From contig JAWRHV010000036.1 in NCBI GenBank assembly GCA_040266995.1, forward strand, positions 60,564 to 124,563: DNA of 64,000 nt, read 5' to 3'. The notes under the pieces were generated by a model that saw only the letters and a program-made list of their open reading frames with translations, was not told the DNA's origin and made no database searches. A program made the translations under genes and the position numbers. The DNA comes from UBA4312 sp040266995. GTDB lineage: Bacteria; Bacillota_I; Bacilli_A; Erysipelotrichales; Erysipelotrichaceae. This document shows, piece by piece, positions 1 to 9,443 of the stretch. The number at the start of each line of letters is the position of its first letter. Position 1 is the stretch's first letter.

Positions 1-1
1 A

Positions 2-298
2 GGATTGGTTGAGAGCGTCGCCAATGTACGGGGCATGAAAAAAGCCATCCGCTGTATCGGAAAACTATTTTTGTCTCAATCCGACGATCCGAAACAGAAT
101 ATATTTTTCATTGCGCATGCCAATGATAGGGAAAAAGCCAAACAGCTGAATCAGTTTCTCCGTGAACAAACGGGATCCGATGCGTATCTGATAGCCGACA
201 TCGGACCGGTGGTCGGCGCGCATGCAGGACCGGGAACGGTGGCGCTGTTCTACTTAAGAAACGAAAAAGAAGCCCTGCAACCCATCGAATTCGCTTAA
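2..298 (+). CDS. DegV family fatty acid-binding protein, C-terminal fragment
   Basis: The open frame runs in from the left edge, so this is only the last 98 or so codons. The segment GPVVGAHAGPGTVALFY matches the conserved G-P-V-I-G-x-H-x-G-P-G end of the DegV fold, and the basic KKAIRCIGK stretch upstream matches the start of its second lobe. DegV-fold proteins bind a fatty acid; the related FakB proteins present it to the kinase FakA for phospholipid synthesis. Whether this one is a FakB cannot be told from the tail. No FakA gene lies in the window. An in-frame TTG at 5 is not the true start. Confidence 0.85.
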   Translation, partial: GLVESVANVRGMKKAIRCIGKLFLSQSDDPKQNIFFIAHANDREKAKQLNQFLREQTGSDAYLIADIGPVVGAHAGPGTVALFYLRNEKEALQPIEFA

Positions 299-303
299 AT
301 ACA

Positions 304-340
304 TTGCGGGATTTCCAAAAAATACAGTATAATTCTGCAT
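304..340 (+). promoter_or_regulatory. Promoter giving a probable leaderless mRNA for the AlaX gene
   Basis: A -35-like TTGCGG (304-309), 18 bases, and a perfect TATAAT (328-333) are followed after exactly 7 bases by the ATG at 341. There is no Shine-Dalgarno sequence between them. Transcription would begin at or next to the start codon, so the message is probably leaderless. The same TATAAT-N7-start layout recurs at 15771-15784 and 30908-30921. Confidence 0.6.
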
Positions 341-1489
341 ATGAGAGAATTATTTAAAGAAGATGCTTATATAAAGAGCTTTTATGCCATTGTGGAGGAA
401 TGCATTCCACTAAAGAAAAAATACGGAATTGTGCTGGATCAAACAGCTTTTTATCCCGAAGGTGGCGGGCAGCCTAGTGATACTGGGATCATTGCGGATG
501 TGGAAGTCATCGATGTACAGCGGATCGATGAAAAGATCGTTCATTTTACCAAGCAGCCGCTCGAACCAGGAAAATCCGTAGCAGCATCGATTGACTGGTC
601 ACGCCGTTTTTCCCATATGCAGGAACATACCGGGGAGCATATTGTGTCCGGACTTGTTCATCAGATGTACGGATATGACAACGTCGGCTTTCATATGGGA
701 GCTGTCATCACGGTGGATTTTAACGGCCCGCTGTCATGGCAGCAGCTAGCAGCTATTGAAAAAAGAGCCAATCAGGTTGTTTATGAGAATACGCCGGTAA
801 AGATCTGGTATCCGAATGAAATCCAGGAGAGATCAATATCTTATCGCAGCAAAAAGGAAATCGATGAAGATCTGCGGATCGTGGAAATTCCGGAGGTTGA
901 CCGCTGTGCCTGCTGCGGGACCCATGTAAAAAGGACCGGCGAAATCGGGCCTATCAAAATTCTATCTGTAATGAACTACAAACAGGGGGTCCGTATGGAA
1001 ATGATCTGCGGACAAAAAGCGATGGAGGATTATGTGTATAAGCATGACCAGAATAAAGAAATTTCCATTGCGTTAAAAGCAAAACCGGATCGTACCGGAC
1101 AAGCTGTACAAAGCTTGTTGGAACGATATGACCAAAAAGAAAAGGAACTATCGGTTTTATATCATCAGTATTACGCATTAAAAGCCGGACAGATCCCAAA
1201 GGATGCGCCTTTGGCTGTATTCTTTGAGAAAGACTGGGATTCCTTTCGTGTCAAACAGTTCTGCGATTATCTGATTAAAGAAAAGAAAGCCAAGGTCTGT
1301 GTGGTGATATCGGCGCATTATTATGTCATGCAGAGCGAAACAATGGATTTAAGGAAGGTCAAGGATCTTCTTCATGAAAGACTGCAAGGCCGGGGTGGTG
1401 GTAATGCTTCGATCCTGCAGGGACAGTTTCTGGCACAGGAAGAAACCATCCGTCAGTGCCTGCAGGATGTATTTGGATCAAATGTATAA
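341..1489 (+). CDS. Alanyl-tRNA editing protein, AlaX-L type with DHHA1 domain
   Basis: A 382-residue stand-alone relative of the AlaRS editing domain, expected to hydrolyse Ser-tRNA(Ala) or Gly-tRNA(Ala). Visible are the N-terminal barrel with FYPEGGGQPSDTG (38-50), the zinc-binding HTGEH (His96, His100) and the second half-site CCGTH (Cys191, His195), then a coiled segment near 250-300 and a C-terminal DHHA1-like region with GRGGGN near 360. The length and DHHA1 tail place it in the long AlaX class. The ATG at 341 has no ribosome site but sits 7 bases after a TATAAT box. A strong hairpin terminator follows. Confidence 0.9.
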   Translation: MRELFKEDAYIKSFYAIVEECIPLKKKYGIVLDQTAFYPEGGGQPSDTGIIADVEVIDVQRIDEKIVHFTKQPLEPGKSVAASIDWSRRFSHMQEHTGEHIVSGLVHQMYGYDNVGFHMGAVITVDFNGPLSWQQLAAIEKRANQVVYENTPVKIWYPNEIQERSISYRSKKEIDEDLRIVEIPEVDRCACCGTHVKRTGEIGPIKILSVMNYKQGVRMEMICGQKAMEDYVYKHDQNKEISIALKAKPDRTGQAVQSLLERYDQKEKELSVLYHQYYALKAGQIPKDAPLAVFFEKDWDSFRVKQFCDYLIKEKKAKVCVVISAHYYVMQSETMDLRKVKDLLHERLQGRGGGNASILQGQFLAQEETIRQCLQDVFGSNV

Positions 1490-1493
1490 GAGA

Positions 1494-1550
1494 ACAGCCA
1501 AGATCAAAGGATTGTATGTAGGATAACCTTTTGATCTTGGCTGTTTTATC
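1494..1550 (+). terminator. Rho-independent terminator after the AlaX gene
   Basis: A 17-18 bp stem (ACAGCCAAGATCAAAGG, 1494-1510, pairing with 1527-1544, one bulged base) is followed by TTTTATC. It faces the convergent mnmE gene and probably serves the plus strand. Confidence 0.8.
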
Positions 1551-1606
1551 TATGTGTTTTTAATGCGACAATTGAACTTTTGATTGGATCGAAGCCGATA
1601 GAATTC

Positions 1607-2932
1607 TTATTTTCCTAAACAGAATTTAGAGAATAAGGTATCCAGTAAATCATCCCGATAGACTTCGCCAAGTATTTCTTTGAGATGATCGTGTGCCTGT
1701 TGAATATCGATTTCGACTAAATCTGGTTCCACACCCATTGCCATGGCTTCTCTGGCGTTCATCATGTCCTGGCGGGCCTGCATCAACAAACCAATCTGTC
1801 GTTCATTGGATAGGAGCGGTTTTTCCTGTAGGACATCTTGTTCATAGAGCTGCCTCATCGCCTCCAACAATGGCTGTATTTCCTTGTTCTTGGCACTGAT
1901 CCAGATGCCCTCCTGCTCGCTTTTTCCCAGATCTTCTTTATTGAAAACGATCAATCTTTGTTTATCTTTTGTCAATTCCAGCAGTTGCTGATCTTCTTGT
2001 GTTAACGGATGGGATCCATCAAAAATCAATATTACCAGCTGGGCTTCTTTCAGTTTATCCTGTGTTTTTTCAATGCCGATCTGCTCGATTTTATTATCGG
2101 ATTGTCGTAGACCCGCTGTATCGATCAAGTTAAACTGGGCCGGACCGATATGGATCTGTCCTTCGACCAGATCTCTTGTGGTACCGGCGATATCGGTGAC
2201 GATGGCTTTGTCCTCTTCCAATAACGCGTTCAATAAAGAGCTTTTACCGACATTGGGACGTCCTACCAGAATGGTATCGATACCTCGTTTGGCAAGCTGG
2301 CCGCTTTGCGCTCTTGCCAGGATATTATCTATCCGGTTCAGCCAACGGTCGGCCAAAGGAATCAGCTGGTTAATGGTCAACTGTTCAATATCCTCGTATT
2401 CGGGATAATCGATATTGACTTCGATCTGGGCAATGATATTCAATATATCTTCAATCAATGGTTCTAACAGTTTTCGTACACTGCCTCGAATTCCGTGTAA
2501 GGCCATCTGACTGGCTGTATCGTTGGAAGCGTCGATCATATCTTGAACGGCTTCAGCTTGGGAAAGATCCAGTCTACCATGGTAGAAAGCACGTTGTGTA
2601 AATTCACCCGGTCTGGCCAGTTGGGCTCCATGGGCTAAGATCAGCGTCAAGATCTTGCGGGTGATAAAAGGACCGCCGTGACAGTTGATTTCCACAATAT
2701 CTTCCCTTGTATAAGTCTTTGGGGCACGGAATACGGAAACCAGTACCTCATCGATCTCGCTGTGTTCATCGCGAATAAAACCATAGTGGATCGTATGCGA
2801 CGGCACCTGGGTGATGTCTCTGGAAAATACCGATTGTACGATTGGAATGGCTTGCGGGCCGCTGACACGGATGATGGAAATTGCACCTTTCTGCAAAGCC
2901 GTGGAGATGGCCGCAATCGTTGAATCAAACAT
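1607..2932 (-). CDS. mnmE: tRNA uridine-34 modification GTPase MnmE
   Basis: MnmE works with MnmG (GidA) to add carboxymethylaminomethyl groups to the wobble uridine of several tRNAs. The protein starts MFDSTIAAIST, has the N-terminal folate-binding region, a central helical region, a Ras-like G domain with GRPNVGKSS (P-loop), DIAGTTRD and DTAG, a short NKED-type element, and ends KFCLGK, where the final Cys-x-Gly-Lys is the family hallmark. I set the start at 2932 and not 2944 because GAGGGAT lies just upstream of that ATG and the family begins with this motif. About 441 residues, the usual length. mnmG is not in the window. Confidence 0.97.
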   Translation of the reverse strand: MFDSTIAAISTALQKGAISIIRVSGPQAIPIVQSVFSRDITQVPSHTIHYGFIRDEHSEIDEVLVSVFRAPKTYTREDIVEINCHGGPFITRKILTLILAHGAQLARPGEFTQRAFYHGRLDLSQAEAVQDMIDASNDTASQMALHGIRGSVRKLLEPLIEDILNIIAQIEVNIDYPEYEDIEQLTINQLIPLADRWLNRIDNILARAQSGQLAKRGIDTILVGRPNVGKSSLLNALLEEDKAIVTDIAGTTRDLVEGQIHIGPAQFNLIDTAGLRQSDNKIEQIGIEKTQDKLKEAQLVILIFDGSHPLTQEDQQLLELTKDKQRLIVFNKEDLGKSEQEGIWISAKNKEIQPLLEAMRQLYEQDVLQEKPLLSNERQIGLLMQARQDMMNAREAMAMGVEPDLVEIDIQQAHDHLKEILGEVYRDDLLDTLFSKFCLGK

Positions 2933-3011
2933 GATATCCCTCATTTCTAAAGAGATTTTAACATAAATAAGGATTTAGGGTAAAATAGGAGAAGAAAATG
3001 GAGGAAATCTC

Positions 3012-3617
3012 ATGAAAGTCTATCAAACCAACCAGATTGAAGAAGTGGTTGCCGCTTTTCGAGATCATAACGTGATTGCCTTTCCGACAGATACCGTATA
3101 TGGTGTCGGGGTTTTGTATGGAGATACAGAGGATCTGGATCATCTGAAACAAGCCAAACATCGTCCGGAGACCAAACCGATTCCAATGATGGTTTCCAAC
3201 CTGGAGCAGATGAAACAAATTGCCAAGCTGGATGACAGGACCCTGCGGATTGCCCGGGCGTTTTTACCGGGGGCTTTGACACTGGTACTGCCGGTAGCCG
3301 ATACCTTGGATCCCGTATTTACCAACGGCATGAAAACGGTCGCTGTCCGGATGCCCAAAGATGATTTTGTCCTGCAGGTCATCAGCCGTTTGGATACACC
3401 TTTGTTGGTAACCAGTGCCAACCAGTCCGGAGCACCAACTGCTCTCACTTATCAGGATGCCTTGGAACAGCTGCCCCATATCGATGGGATCGTCCAAGGA
3501 ACTTGTCAGGCACTACAAGCCAGTACGATCGTAGATTGTACACAGAAAGAACTGGTTCTCTTACGAGAAGGACCTGTTTCCTTGGAACAGTTAAAGCAGG
3601 TGGCCTATGAAAGATAA
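3012..3617 (+). CDS. tsaC: L-threonylcarbamoyladenylate synthase (TsaC/Sua5/YrdC family)
   Basis: Makes threonylcarbamoyl-AMP from threonine, bicarbonate and ATP, the first step of the t6A37 tRNA modification. The 201-residue protein shows AFPTDTVYGVG near the N-terminus, KHRPETKPIPMMV (the K-R-P-x-x-K-P motif) near residue 50, and TSANQSG near 140, all typical YrdC-fold signatures. It lacks the C-terminal Sua5 extension, so it is the short form. GGAGG sits upstream of the ATG. Its last 11 bases overlap the next gene, implying translational coupling. Confidence 0.93.
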   Translation: MKVYQTNQIEEVVAAFRDHNVIAFPTDTVYGVGVLYGDTEDLDHLKQAKHRPETKPIPMMVSNLEQMKQIAKLDDRTLRIARAFLPGALTLVLPVADTLDPVFTNGMKTVAVRMPKDDFVLQVISRLDTPLLVTSANQSGAPTALTYQDALEQLPHIDGIVQGTCQALQASTIVDCTQKELVLLREGPVSLEQLKQVAYER

Positions 3618-4263
3618 AATCAAAAGAAGCTATTCTTTGTCAAAAAACATTTATGATGATGTGCTGACACAAGGCTCCTTTTTATCCCGGTGGTACATAC
3701 GATTCTTCTGGCAGTCCGTAGACGATAACCAGCTGGCGAAAGATCTGTTAAGCTGGATCGATGACGATTTGAAAGGGCGTCTTCTGGATGTTCCGACAGG
3801 AACCGGGGTCTTTACCTATAAAAAATATGAACGTATGGACCAGGCAAAGATCGTTTGTCTGGATTACAGCGAAGACATGCTGACACAGGCCATCGAACGT
3901 TTTGCCGCCATGCCCTATGTCCAATGTGTCCAGGGAGATGTTGGTCAGTTGCCGTTTCCCTCCGGTTCTTTTGACCATGTGCTCAGTATGAACGGATTTC
4001 ATGCGTTTCCAGATAAAGAGAAAGCATATCAGCAGATCTATCGGGTTTTAAAACCAGGGGGCCTGTTTACCGCTTGTTTCTATGTTCGTGGCGAGGATCA
4101 ACGAACGGACTGGCTCGTTCAGCATATTCTGGTACATAAAGGATGGTTTACCCCTCCATTTGAAACAGTACGGTCTGTTCAAAATCGTCTGAACCGCAGC
4201 TATGATATGCTTCATTTTGAAGTTCGTGGATCTTTGGTTATGGTACAAGGAAGGAAAAAGTAA
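3607..4263 (+). CDS. Class I SAM-dependent methyltransferase
   Basis: A 218-residue Rossmann-fold methyltransferase of the UbiE/Methyltransf_11 type. Motif I reads LLDVPTGTGVF (about residue 59), an acidic CLDYSEDM motif II follows near 80, then GDVGQLPFPSGSFDHVLSMNG and the post-motif LKPGGLF near 150. In place of the usual D-x-G-C-G-T-G it has DVPTGTG, a minor variant. The substrate cannot be read from sequence. It overlaps the TsaC gene by 11 bases and is followed at once by the alpha-glucosidase gene. Confidence 0.85.
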   Translation: MKDKIKRSYSLSKNIYDDVLTQGSFLSRWYIRFFWQSVDDNQLAKDLLSWIDDDLKGRLLDVPTGTGVFTYKKYERMDQAKIVCLDYSEDMLTQAIERFAAMPYVQCVQGDVGQLPFPSGSFDHVLSMNGFHAFPDKEKAYQQIYRVLKPGGLFTACFYVRGEDQRTDWLVQHILVHKGWFTPPFETVRSVQNRLNRSYDMLHFEVRGSLVMVQGRKK

Positions 4264-4264
4264 G

Positions 4265-5914
4265 ATGGAATGGTGGAAACAAGCGATTTTCTATGAAATA
4301 TATCCTAAAAGCTTTCAAGATACCACCGGCAGCGGAACCGGAGATATTCAAGGGGTTATCCAACACCTGGATGATTTAAAAAAACTAGGGATCAAAGCTC
4401 TTTGGCTTACGCCGGTCTTTCCATCTCCAATGGTGGATAACGGGTATGATGTATCGGATTATACGGATATCCATCCAGATTATGGAACCATGGAAGATAT
4501 GAAAGAACTGATCGAAGAAGGAAAAAAGAGGGATATCCGCATCATTGTCGATCTGGTCTTCAATCATACCTCTGATCAGCATCCATGGTTTATAGAATCA
4601 AAAAAAGATAGAACCAACCCAAAAAGTGACTGGTATATCTGGAAAGATAAAGAACAGATCACCAACTGGCGTTCGTTGTTTGGGGGCTCTGCCTGGACGT
4701 ATTGTCCGGAACGAGATCAGTATTATCTGCATACGTTTGCCAAACAGCAGCCGGATCTGAACTGGGAGAATCCGCAAGTCAGACAAGCCTTGTGTGAGGT
4801 GGCCGGATTTTGGAAAGAACAGGGAGTTGGCGGTTTTCGGATGGATGCCGTCACATATATAAAAAAGCCTGTCTATACCAACGGCACACCGGATGGTCTG
4901 GATGGCCTGGTCAGCATTCATACTATGACAGCTAATACACCCGGCATCCTGGATTTTCTGCATGAATTTAAAACGAAGGTCACAGAAAATACGGATTTGG
5001 TGACCATTGGCGAAGCAGCCGGCATTGAACCAGATCAGATGATCGACTGGATCGGGAATGAAGGGGTCTTTGATATGATCTTTGAATTTGGTCACATAGA
5101 TCTGGATTTCTGCCATGAAGAAAGATGGGATGCACCATATCCATTTACCTTGCAGGATTTAAAAAAGGCTTTATCAGCTTCGCAGCAGATGACCCAAACA
5201 CAAGGATGGCTTTCTTTGTATTTTGAAAACCATGACAAACCTAGAGCAGTCAGTCATTATTTTCCGGAAGTTAAGAAGACGAAAGAAGCAGCGCGTCTAC
5301 TGGCCGTTTTATTATATACATTACGAGGGACACCCTTTGTGTACCAGGGACAAGAACTGGGATTGACCAATGTTGCCTGGCCGTCCATTGATCACTACAA
5401 TGATGTGCTTTCAAAAGCGCAGTATGCGCATTCAGTCCACCAGGGAGCTACAGAAAAACAAGCCTTGAAAGGGGTCCACCGGTATTCCAGAGACAATGTG
5501 CGTCTGCCTATGCCATGGGATGATACATGGGCAGGTGGTTTTACGGACGGACAACCATGGCTGCCGGTATTTCCGAACTATCGAAATCAGAATGTACGGA
5601 ACCAAAGACAAGATCGGCAGTCGGTTTTTCATACGTATGTTCAACTGGCACAATTGCGGCAAAAATATCCAGTATTGATCAATGGTTCCTTTACATTGTT
5701 AGCTTGTAAGGATCCGAATCTGTTTGCGTATACTCGAAAAAATAAACAGACGGAAGCGGTGATCCTTCTGAACTGGAGCGAGCAGGAAATATCTTATCCA
5801 CTTTCATGGAGCTTAGGAAAAAAGATCCTTTTTGATACGTATGAACATCATCAAACAGGGTATCTGCAGCCATTAGAAGCAGTTATTATGATAAAAACCG
5901 ACGATTTAAACTAA
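4265..5914 (+). CDS. GH13 alpha-glucosidase (oligo-1,6-glucosidase type)
   Basis: Hydrolyses alpha-1,6 or alpha-1,4 linked glucose from short oligosaccharides in the cytoplasm. The start MEWWKQAIFYEIYPKSF is the classic opening of GH13 oligo-1,6-glucosidases and trehalose-6-phosphate hydrolases. Catalytic regions are visible: DLVFNHTSDQHPWF, GFRMDAVTYI (Asp nucleophile), TIGEAAG (Glu acid/base) and FENHDKPR (His-Asp). I chose the ATG at 4265, which has an AAGGAAGG ribosome site, giving 549 residues; the open frame extends back into the methyltransferase gene without meaning. No sugar transporter is adjacent, so the exact substrate is unresolved. Confidence 0.92.
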   Translation: MEWWKQAIFYEIYPKSFQDTTGSGTGDIQGVIQHLDDLKKLGIKALWLTPVFPSPMVDNGYDVSDYTDIHPDYGTMEDMKELIEEGKKRDIRIIVDLVFNHTSDQHPWFIESKKDRTNPKSDWYIWKDKEQITNWRSLFGGSAWTYCPERDQYYLHTFAKQQPDLNWENPQVRQALCEVAGFWKEQGVGGFRMDAVTYIKKPVYTNGTPDGLDGLVSIHTMTANTPGILDFLHEFKTKVTENTDLVTIGEAAGIEPDQMIDWIGNEGVFDMIFEFGHIDLDFCHEERWDAPYPFTLQDLKKALSASQQMTQTQGWLSLYFENHDKPRAVSHYFPEVKKTKEAARLLAVLLYTLRGTPFVYQGQELGLTNVAWPSIDHYNDVLSKAQYAHSVHQGATEKQALKGVHRYSRDNVRLPMPWDDTWAGGFTDGQPWLPVFPNYRNQNVRNQRQDRQSVFHTYVQLAQLRQKYPVLINGSFTLLACKDPNLFAYTRKNKQTEAVILLNWSEQEISYPLSWSLGKKILFDTYEHHQTGYLQPLEAVIMIKTDDLN

Positions 5915-5962
5915 TTTTAAGTTTTCTTCTTTATGGTATAGACAATAAAGGAGGACATCATT

Positions 5963-7687
5963 ATGAATTATGTAGGAATGAAATTAGGGTTGGCTGCTTT
6001 GTTGATCTGTAGTGGATGCACCCAGCCGACAACATTGAAAACAGCAGAAAAACAGACATCACAAGCGCAGACGGTTGTTACCAGTTTGGAACAGATCGAC
6101 ATGACAAAATGGCAGTATAACGAAGAAGACAATGTTTATTATCAGATCGGTATTGCCTATTGTTCAGATCCGGCCGATGAAGAGGTAGAAACCTTAGCTG
6201 TCTTTGTGCCGGGGGATTATATGAAAGCACAGGATAACGGCGATGGCACCTATACATGCACATTGAATGAAGAAGCTTCCATCCATGGATATACAGCGAC
6301 ATCAGCACCAATCGTGATGCCGATCAATACGCCGGGTTATAGTGCCCAGGAAGCCCTGACGGACTATACGGATGTCAGTGAATACACGGATCAAGGCATG
6401 GTCTATGTTCATGCCGGCTGCAGAGGCAGGGAGTCCGGAGCACCGGCGGGTGTAACCGATCTGAAAGCAGCTATCCGTTATTTGCGTTATAGTGATCAGA
6501 CCCTAGCTGGAGATAGTGAGAAGATCTTTGTGTTTGGTATGAGCGGTGGTGGTGCCCAATCGGCTGTGGTGGCCGCTAGCGGAGACAGTGAATTATACGA
6601 TACCTATTTAGAAGATATCGGTGCTGTACAGGGGGTTAGTGATGCTGTTTATGGGTCAATGGACTGGTGCCCGATTACCAGCCTGGACACAGCCGATGCC
6701 GCGTATGAATGGATGATGGGATCGACCCGCAGTGATCTCAGTGAGGATCTACAGGCAATCAGTGATGCGTTGGCTCAATCTTATATCGATAGTATCAATA
6801 CCTACCAGTTTAAAGATGAAGATGGAAATGTCTTGACTTTGAATGAGGACGGGATCAGCGGTTCGTATTATGACTATGTCAAAGAAGCCATTGAAACCTC
6901 TCTCAATGAATTCCTGGCCAATACGCAGTTCCCGTATACGGAAGCTGCGCAGACCATGGGATCGATGCCTGGCCAAATGCCGGAAGGACAACAACCATCC
7001 GGTCCGATGCCTTCGATGAACGATGCCCAGGCGATGGATGGCATACAGAGAACCGAAAACCAAGACACACAGCAAGAATCGACAACGTATGAGAGTGCAC
7101 AGGATTATATCAATTCTCTCAATGCCAATGGACAGTGGATCACCTATGATGAACAAACCAACACAGCATCCATTTCATCGGTAGAGGATTTCGTATCCCA
7201 TTGTAAGCAAGCGTCCAAATCCTTAGGTGCCTTTGATCAGCTGGACGAAGGACAGGGGGAAAACCAGTTGTTCGCAGTGGATGGATCCAGCGGTCATTTT
7301 GATGAAACACTGGCTTCTGTTTTATCTGAGCTTGATAACGAGTATGCCCAGGATTATAAAGACGATCTGGCCCAGACCGACTGGGCTGGTAACGATGTGC
7401 AGACCCGGGTCAATATGTATTCTCCGCTTTATTATCTGTCCGCTTCCAGCCAAGGGTACCAAACCAGTACTGTAGCCAAATACTGGAGGATCCGTACCGG
7501 TATCGAGCAAGGAGATACTTCTTTGACTACAGAGCTCAACCTAGCTTTGGCATTGGAAAACTATGACGAAGTAAAGGATGTAGATTTTGCGACCATCTGG
7601 GGCCAGGGACACACCCAGGCTGAACAGACAGGGGATGCCACTTCTAATTTTATTGAATGGATCCATACGTGCATGGCAGAAAATTGA
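5963..7687 (+). CDS. Tannase-like alpha/beta hydrolase lipoprotein
   Basis: A 574-residue predicted lipoprotein: MNYVGMKLGLAALLICSGC has a lipobox ending at Cys19, so it is probably anchored outside the membrane. The serine hydrolase signature is GMSGGGAQS (near 193) preceded by CRGRESG, and the C-terminus holds WGQGHTQAEQTGD, a plausible catalytic His. This arrangement resembles bacterial subtype-B tannases, which cleave galloyl esters; that assignment is inference and the true ester is unknown. Between the two halves lies a low-complexity stretch (about residues 330-370) rich in Met, Pro, Gly and Gln. GGAGG precedes the start at 5963. Confidence 0.65.
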   Translation: MNYVGMKLGLAALLICSGCTQPTTLKTAEKQTSQAQTVVTSLEQIDMTKWQYNEEDNVYYQIGIAYCSDPADEEVETLAVFVPGDYMKAQDNGDGTYTCTLNEEASIHGYTATSAPIVMPINTPGYSAQEALTDYTDVSEYTDQGMVYVHAGCRGRESGAPAGVTDLKAAIRYLRYSDQTLAGDSEKIFVFGMSGGGAQSAVVAASGDSELYDTYLEDIGAVQGVSDAVYGSMDWCPITSLDTADAAYEWMMGSTRSDLSEDLQAISDALAQSYIDSINTYQFKDEDGNVLTLNEDGISGSYYDYVKEAIETSLNEFLANTQFPYTEAAQTMGSMPGQMPEGQQPSGPMPSMNDAQAMDGIQRTENQDTQQESTTYESAQDYINSLNANGQWITYDEQTNTASISSVEDFVSHCKQASKSLGAFDQLDEGQGENQLFAVDGSSGHFDETLASVLSELDNEYAQDYKDDLAQTDWAGNDVQTRVNMYSPLYYLSASSQGYQTSTVAKYWRIRTGIEQGDTSLTTELNLALALENYDEVKDVDFATIWGQGHTQAEQTGDATSNFIEWIHTCMAEN

Positions 7688-7694
7688 AAATTCA

Positions 7695-7723
7695 TTGACA
7701 AATCGGCAATCGTTTTGTAGGAT
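7695..7723 (+). promoter_or_regulatory. Promoter of the T-box/lysS transcript
   Basis: A perfect -35 TTGACA (7695-7700), 17-base spacer and -10 TAGGAT (7718-7723). It lies immediately upstream of the T-box leader. Confidence 0.75.
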
Positions 7724-7935
7724 ATGTTTTGTTAAGGCAATGAAGAGGACGAGTACCATTGGAGTGACAACAAAGAGAGCTTTTGGCTGGTGGAAAAAAG
7801 CACGGATCGAATGGGAATAAAAACTTGGAGCTGTATGTATGTTCTGCATTAAAGAACGAACGAGGTTCATAGAAATATGAGCGAATTAGGGTGGTAACAC
7901 GGCATTTCGTCCCTTGGGAGGAATGCCTTTTTTTT
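7724..7935 (+). promoter_or_regulatory. T-box riboswitch leader of lysS
   Basis: The leader carries the T-box sequence AGGGTGGTAACACGGC (7888-7903), which pairs with the 3' end of uncharged tRNA. It is followed by a terminator hairpin GGCATT...CCC/GGG...AATGCC (7901-7927) and a T run (7928-7935). The 5' part has GAAGAGGACGAGTACC, matching the conserved base of stem I with its AGTA bulge. The specifier codon should be a lysine codon (AAA or AAG); several AAA triplets lie in the right area and I could not fix which one. When lysine-tRNA is uncharged, read-through into lysS is expected. Confidence 0.93.
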
Positions 7936-7955
7936 GAAAAAAAGAGGAGAAAAAA

Positions 7956-9443
7956 ATGGCACAAGTAAAACTAACTGAGCAGGAAAAAGTACGTCGCAAG
8001 AAGATGCAGGATCTCATCGATATGGGGATCGATCCATTTGGTTCCCGTTATGAAAGAGATGCACGATGCGGGCAGATCATTGAACAATACGATGGATTCA
8101 CAAAAGAAGAACTGGCCGAGAAAAATGTAACCGTTAAGATTGCTGGACGCATTATGCGTAAACGCCGTCAAGGAAAAGCCGGTTTCATGAATATTCAGGA
8201 TGTCACCGGAGACATTCAGATCTATGTTCGTAAAGATGCCATCGGAGATGAACAATACGAAATCTTCAAGAAAAATGATATCGGAGATATCGTAGGAATC
8301 GAAGGAACGGTGATGAAAACTGATCATGGGCAGCTGTCTGTTCGCGCTGCTAACTATACTCATCTGTCTAAATCGTTGCGTCCGCTGCCAGAAAAATTTC
8401 ACGGACTGCAGGATACCGAAGAACGTTTCCGCCGTCGTTATGTCGATTTGATCATGAATCCGGAAGCAAAGAAGATTGCGGTGACAAGACCACGTATCAT
8501 CCGTGCCATTCAGGAATATTTGGACGGCCAGGGATTGATGGAGGTGGAAACACCGGTATTGCAGCCAATTTTAGGAGGAGCTGCTGCTCGTCCGTTCATC
8601 ACACATCACAATACACTGGATATGCCGTTTTATCTGCGGATCGCCACAGAACTGCCTTTAAAGCGTTTGATCGTCGGAGGACTGGAAGGTGTTTATGAAA
8701 TCGGTCGTTTGTTCCGTAATGAAGGAATGGACGCTACGCACAATCCGGAATTCACGACAGTGGAAGCGTATGTGGCTTACAGTGATCTGGATGGAATGAT
8801 GGATTTGATCGAAGGCTTATTCGATCATGTGGCCAATAAAGTTTTAGGGACAACGGAAATCACATACCAAGGCCAGGAAATCTCCCTGAAAGCACCGTTT
8901 AAGCGCATTTCCATGTGTGAAGCCGTCAAAGAAGCAACTGGTATTGACTTTAAACAGGAAATGACATACGAAGAAGCCAAAGCGTTAGCCGAGCAGCATG
9001 GTATTGAAGTAGAGAAGATCCATAACTCTGTGGGACATATTATCTCTTTATTCTTTGATAAGTATGTCGAAGAGAATATCGTACAGCCGACCTTTGTTTA
9101 TGAATATCCGATCGAGATCAGTCCGCTGGCTAAAAAGAACAAGCAGGATCCTCGTTTTACGGATCGTTATGAATTATTCATCTGTGGTCATGAATACGCC
9201 AATGCGTTTACCGAACTGAATGATCCGATCGATCAAAGAGAACGGTTTGAAAAACAGCTGGAGCTTCGTGAACTGGGAGATGACGAAGCCAACGAGATGG
9301 ATACAGACTATGTAGAAGCTCTGGAGTATGGTATGCCTCCGACTGGTGGTGTCGGATTAGGTATCGACCGCTTTGTGATGTTATTGACAGACCAGAGAAC
9401 CATTCGTGAAGTATTGTTATTCCCACATATGAAAAACAGATAA
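7956..9443 (+). CDS. lysS: Lysyl-tRNA synthetase, class II
   Basis: Charges tRNA(Lys). The 495-residue protein has the N-terminal OB-fold anticodon-binding domain (about 60-150; VKIAGRIMRKRRQGK), class II motif 2 FRNEGMDATHNPEFT, and motif 3 GVGLGIDRFVMLL near the C-terminus. Its length is standard for class II LysRS. It is expressed from its own promoter under a T-box and is closed by a strong terminator, so it forms a single-gene unit. Confidence 0.98.
   Translation: MAQVKLTEQEKVRRKKMQDLIDMGIDPFGSRYERDARCGQIIEQYDGFTKEELAEKNVTVKIAGRIMRKRRQGKAGFMNIQDVTGDIQIYVRKDAIGDEQYEIFKKNDIGDIVGIEGTVMKTDHGQLSVRAANYTHLSKSLRPLPEKFHGLQDTEERFRRRYVDLIMNPEAKKIAVTRPRIIRAIQEYLDGQGLMEVETPVLQPILGGAAARPFITHHNTLDMPFYLRIATELPLKRLIVGGLEGVYEIGRLFRNEGMDATHNPEFTTVEAYVAYSDLDGMMDLIEGLFDHVANKVLGTTEITYQGQEISLKAPFKRISMCEAVKEATGIDFKQEMTYEEAKALAEQHGIEVEKIHNSVGHIISLFFDKYVEENIVQPTFVYEYPIEISPLAKKNKQDPRFTDRYELFICGHEYANAFTELNDPIDQRERFEKQLELRELGDDEANEMDTDYVEALEYGMPPTGGVGLGIDRFVMLLTDQRTIREVLLFPHMKNR

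Noticed and set aside
1693..2408. Plus-strand open frames inside mnmE, and similar antisense frames throughout (for example over the EIIC-like fusion at 29911-30465)
   Set aside because: They are shadows of strongly supported genes, without ribosome sites or family features.
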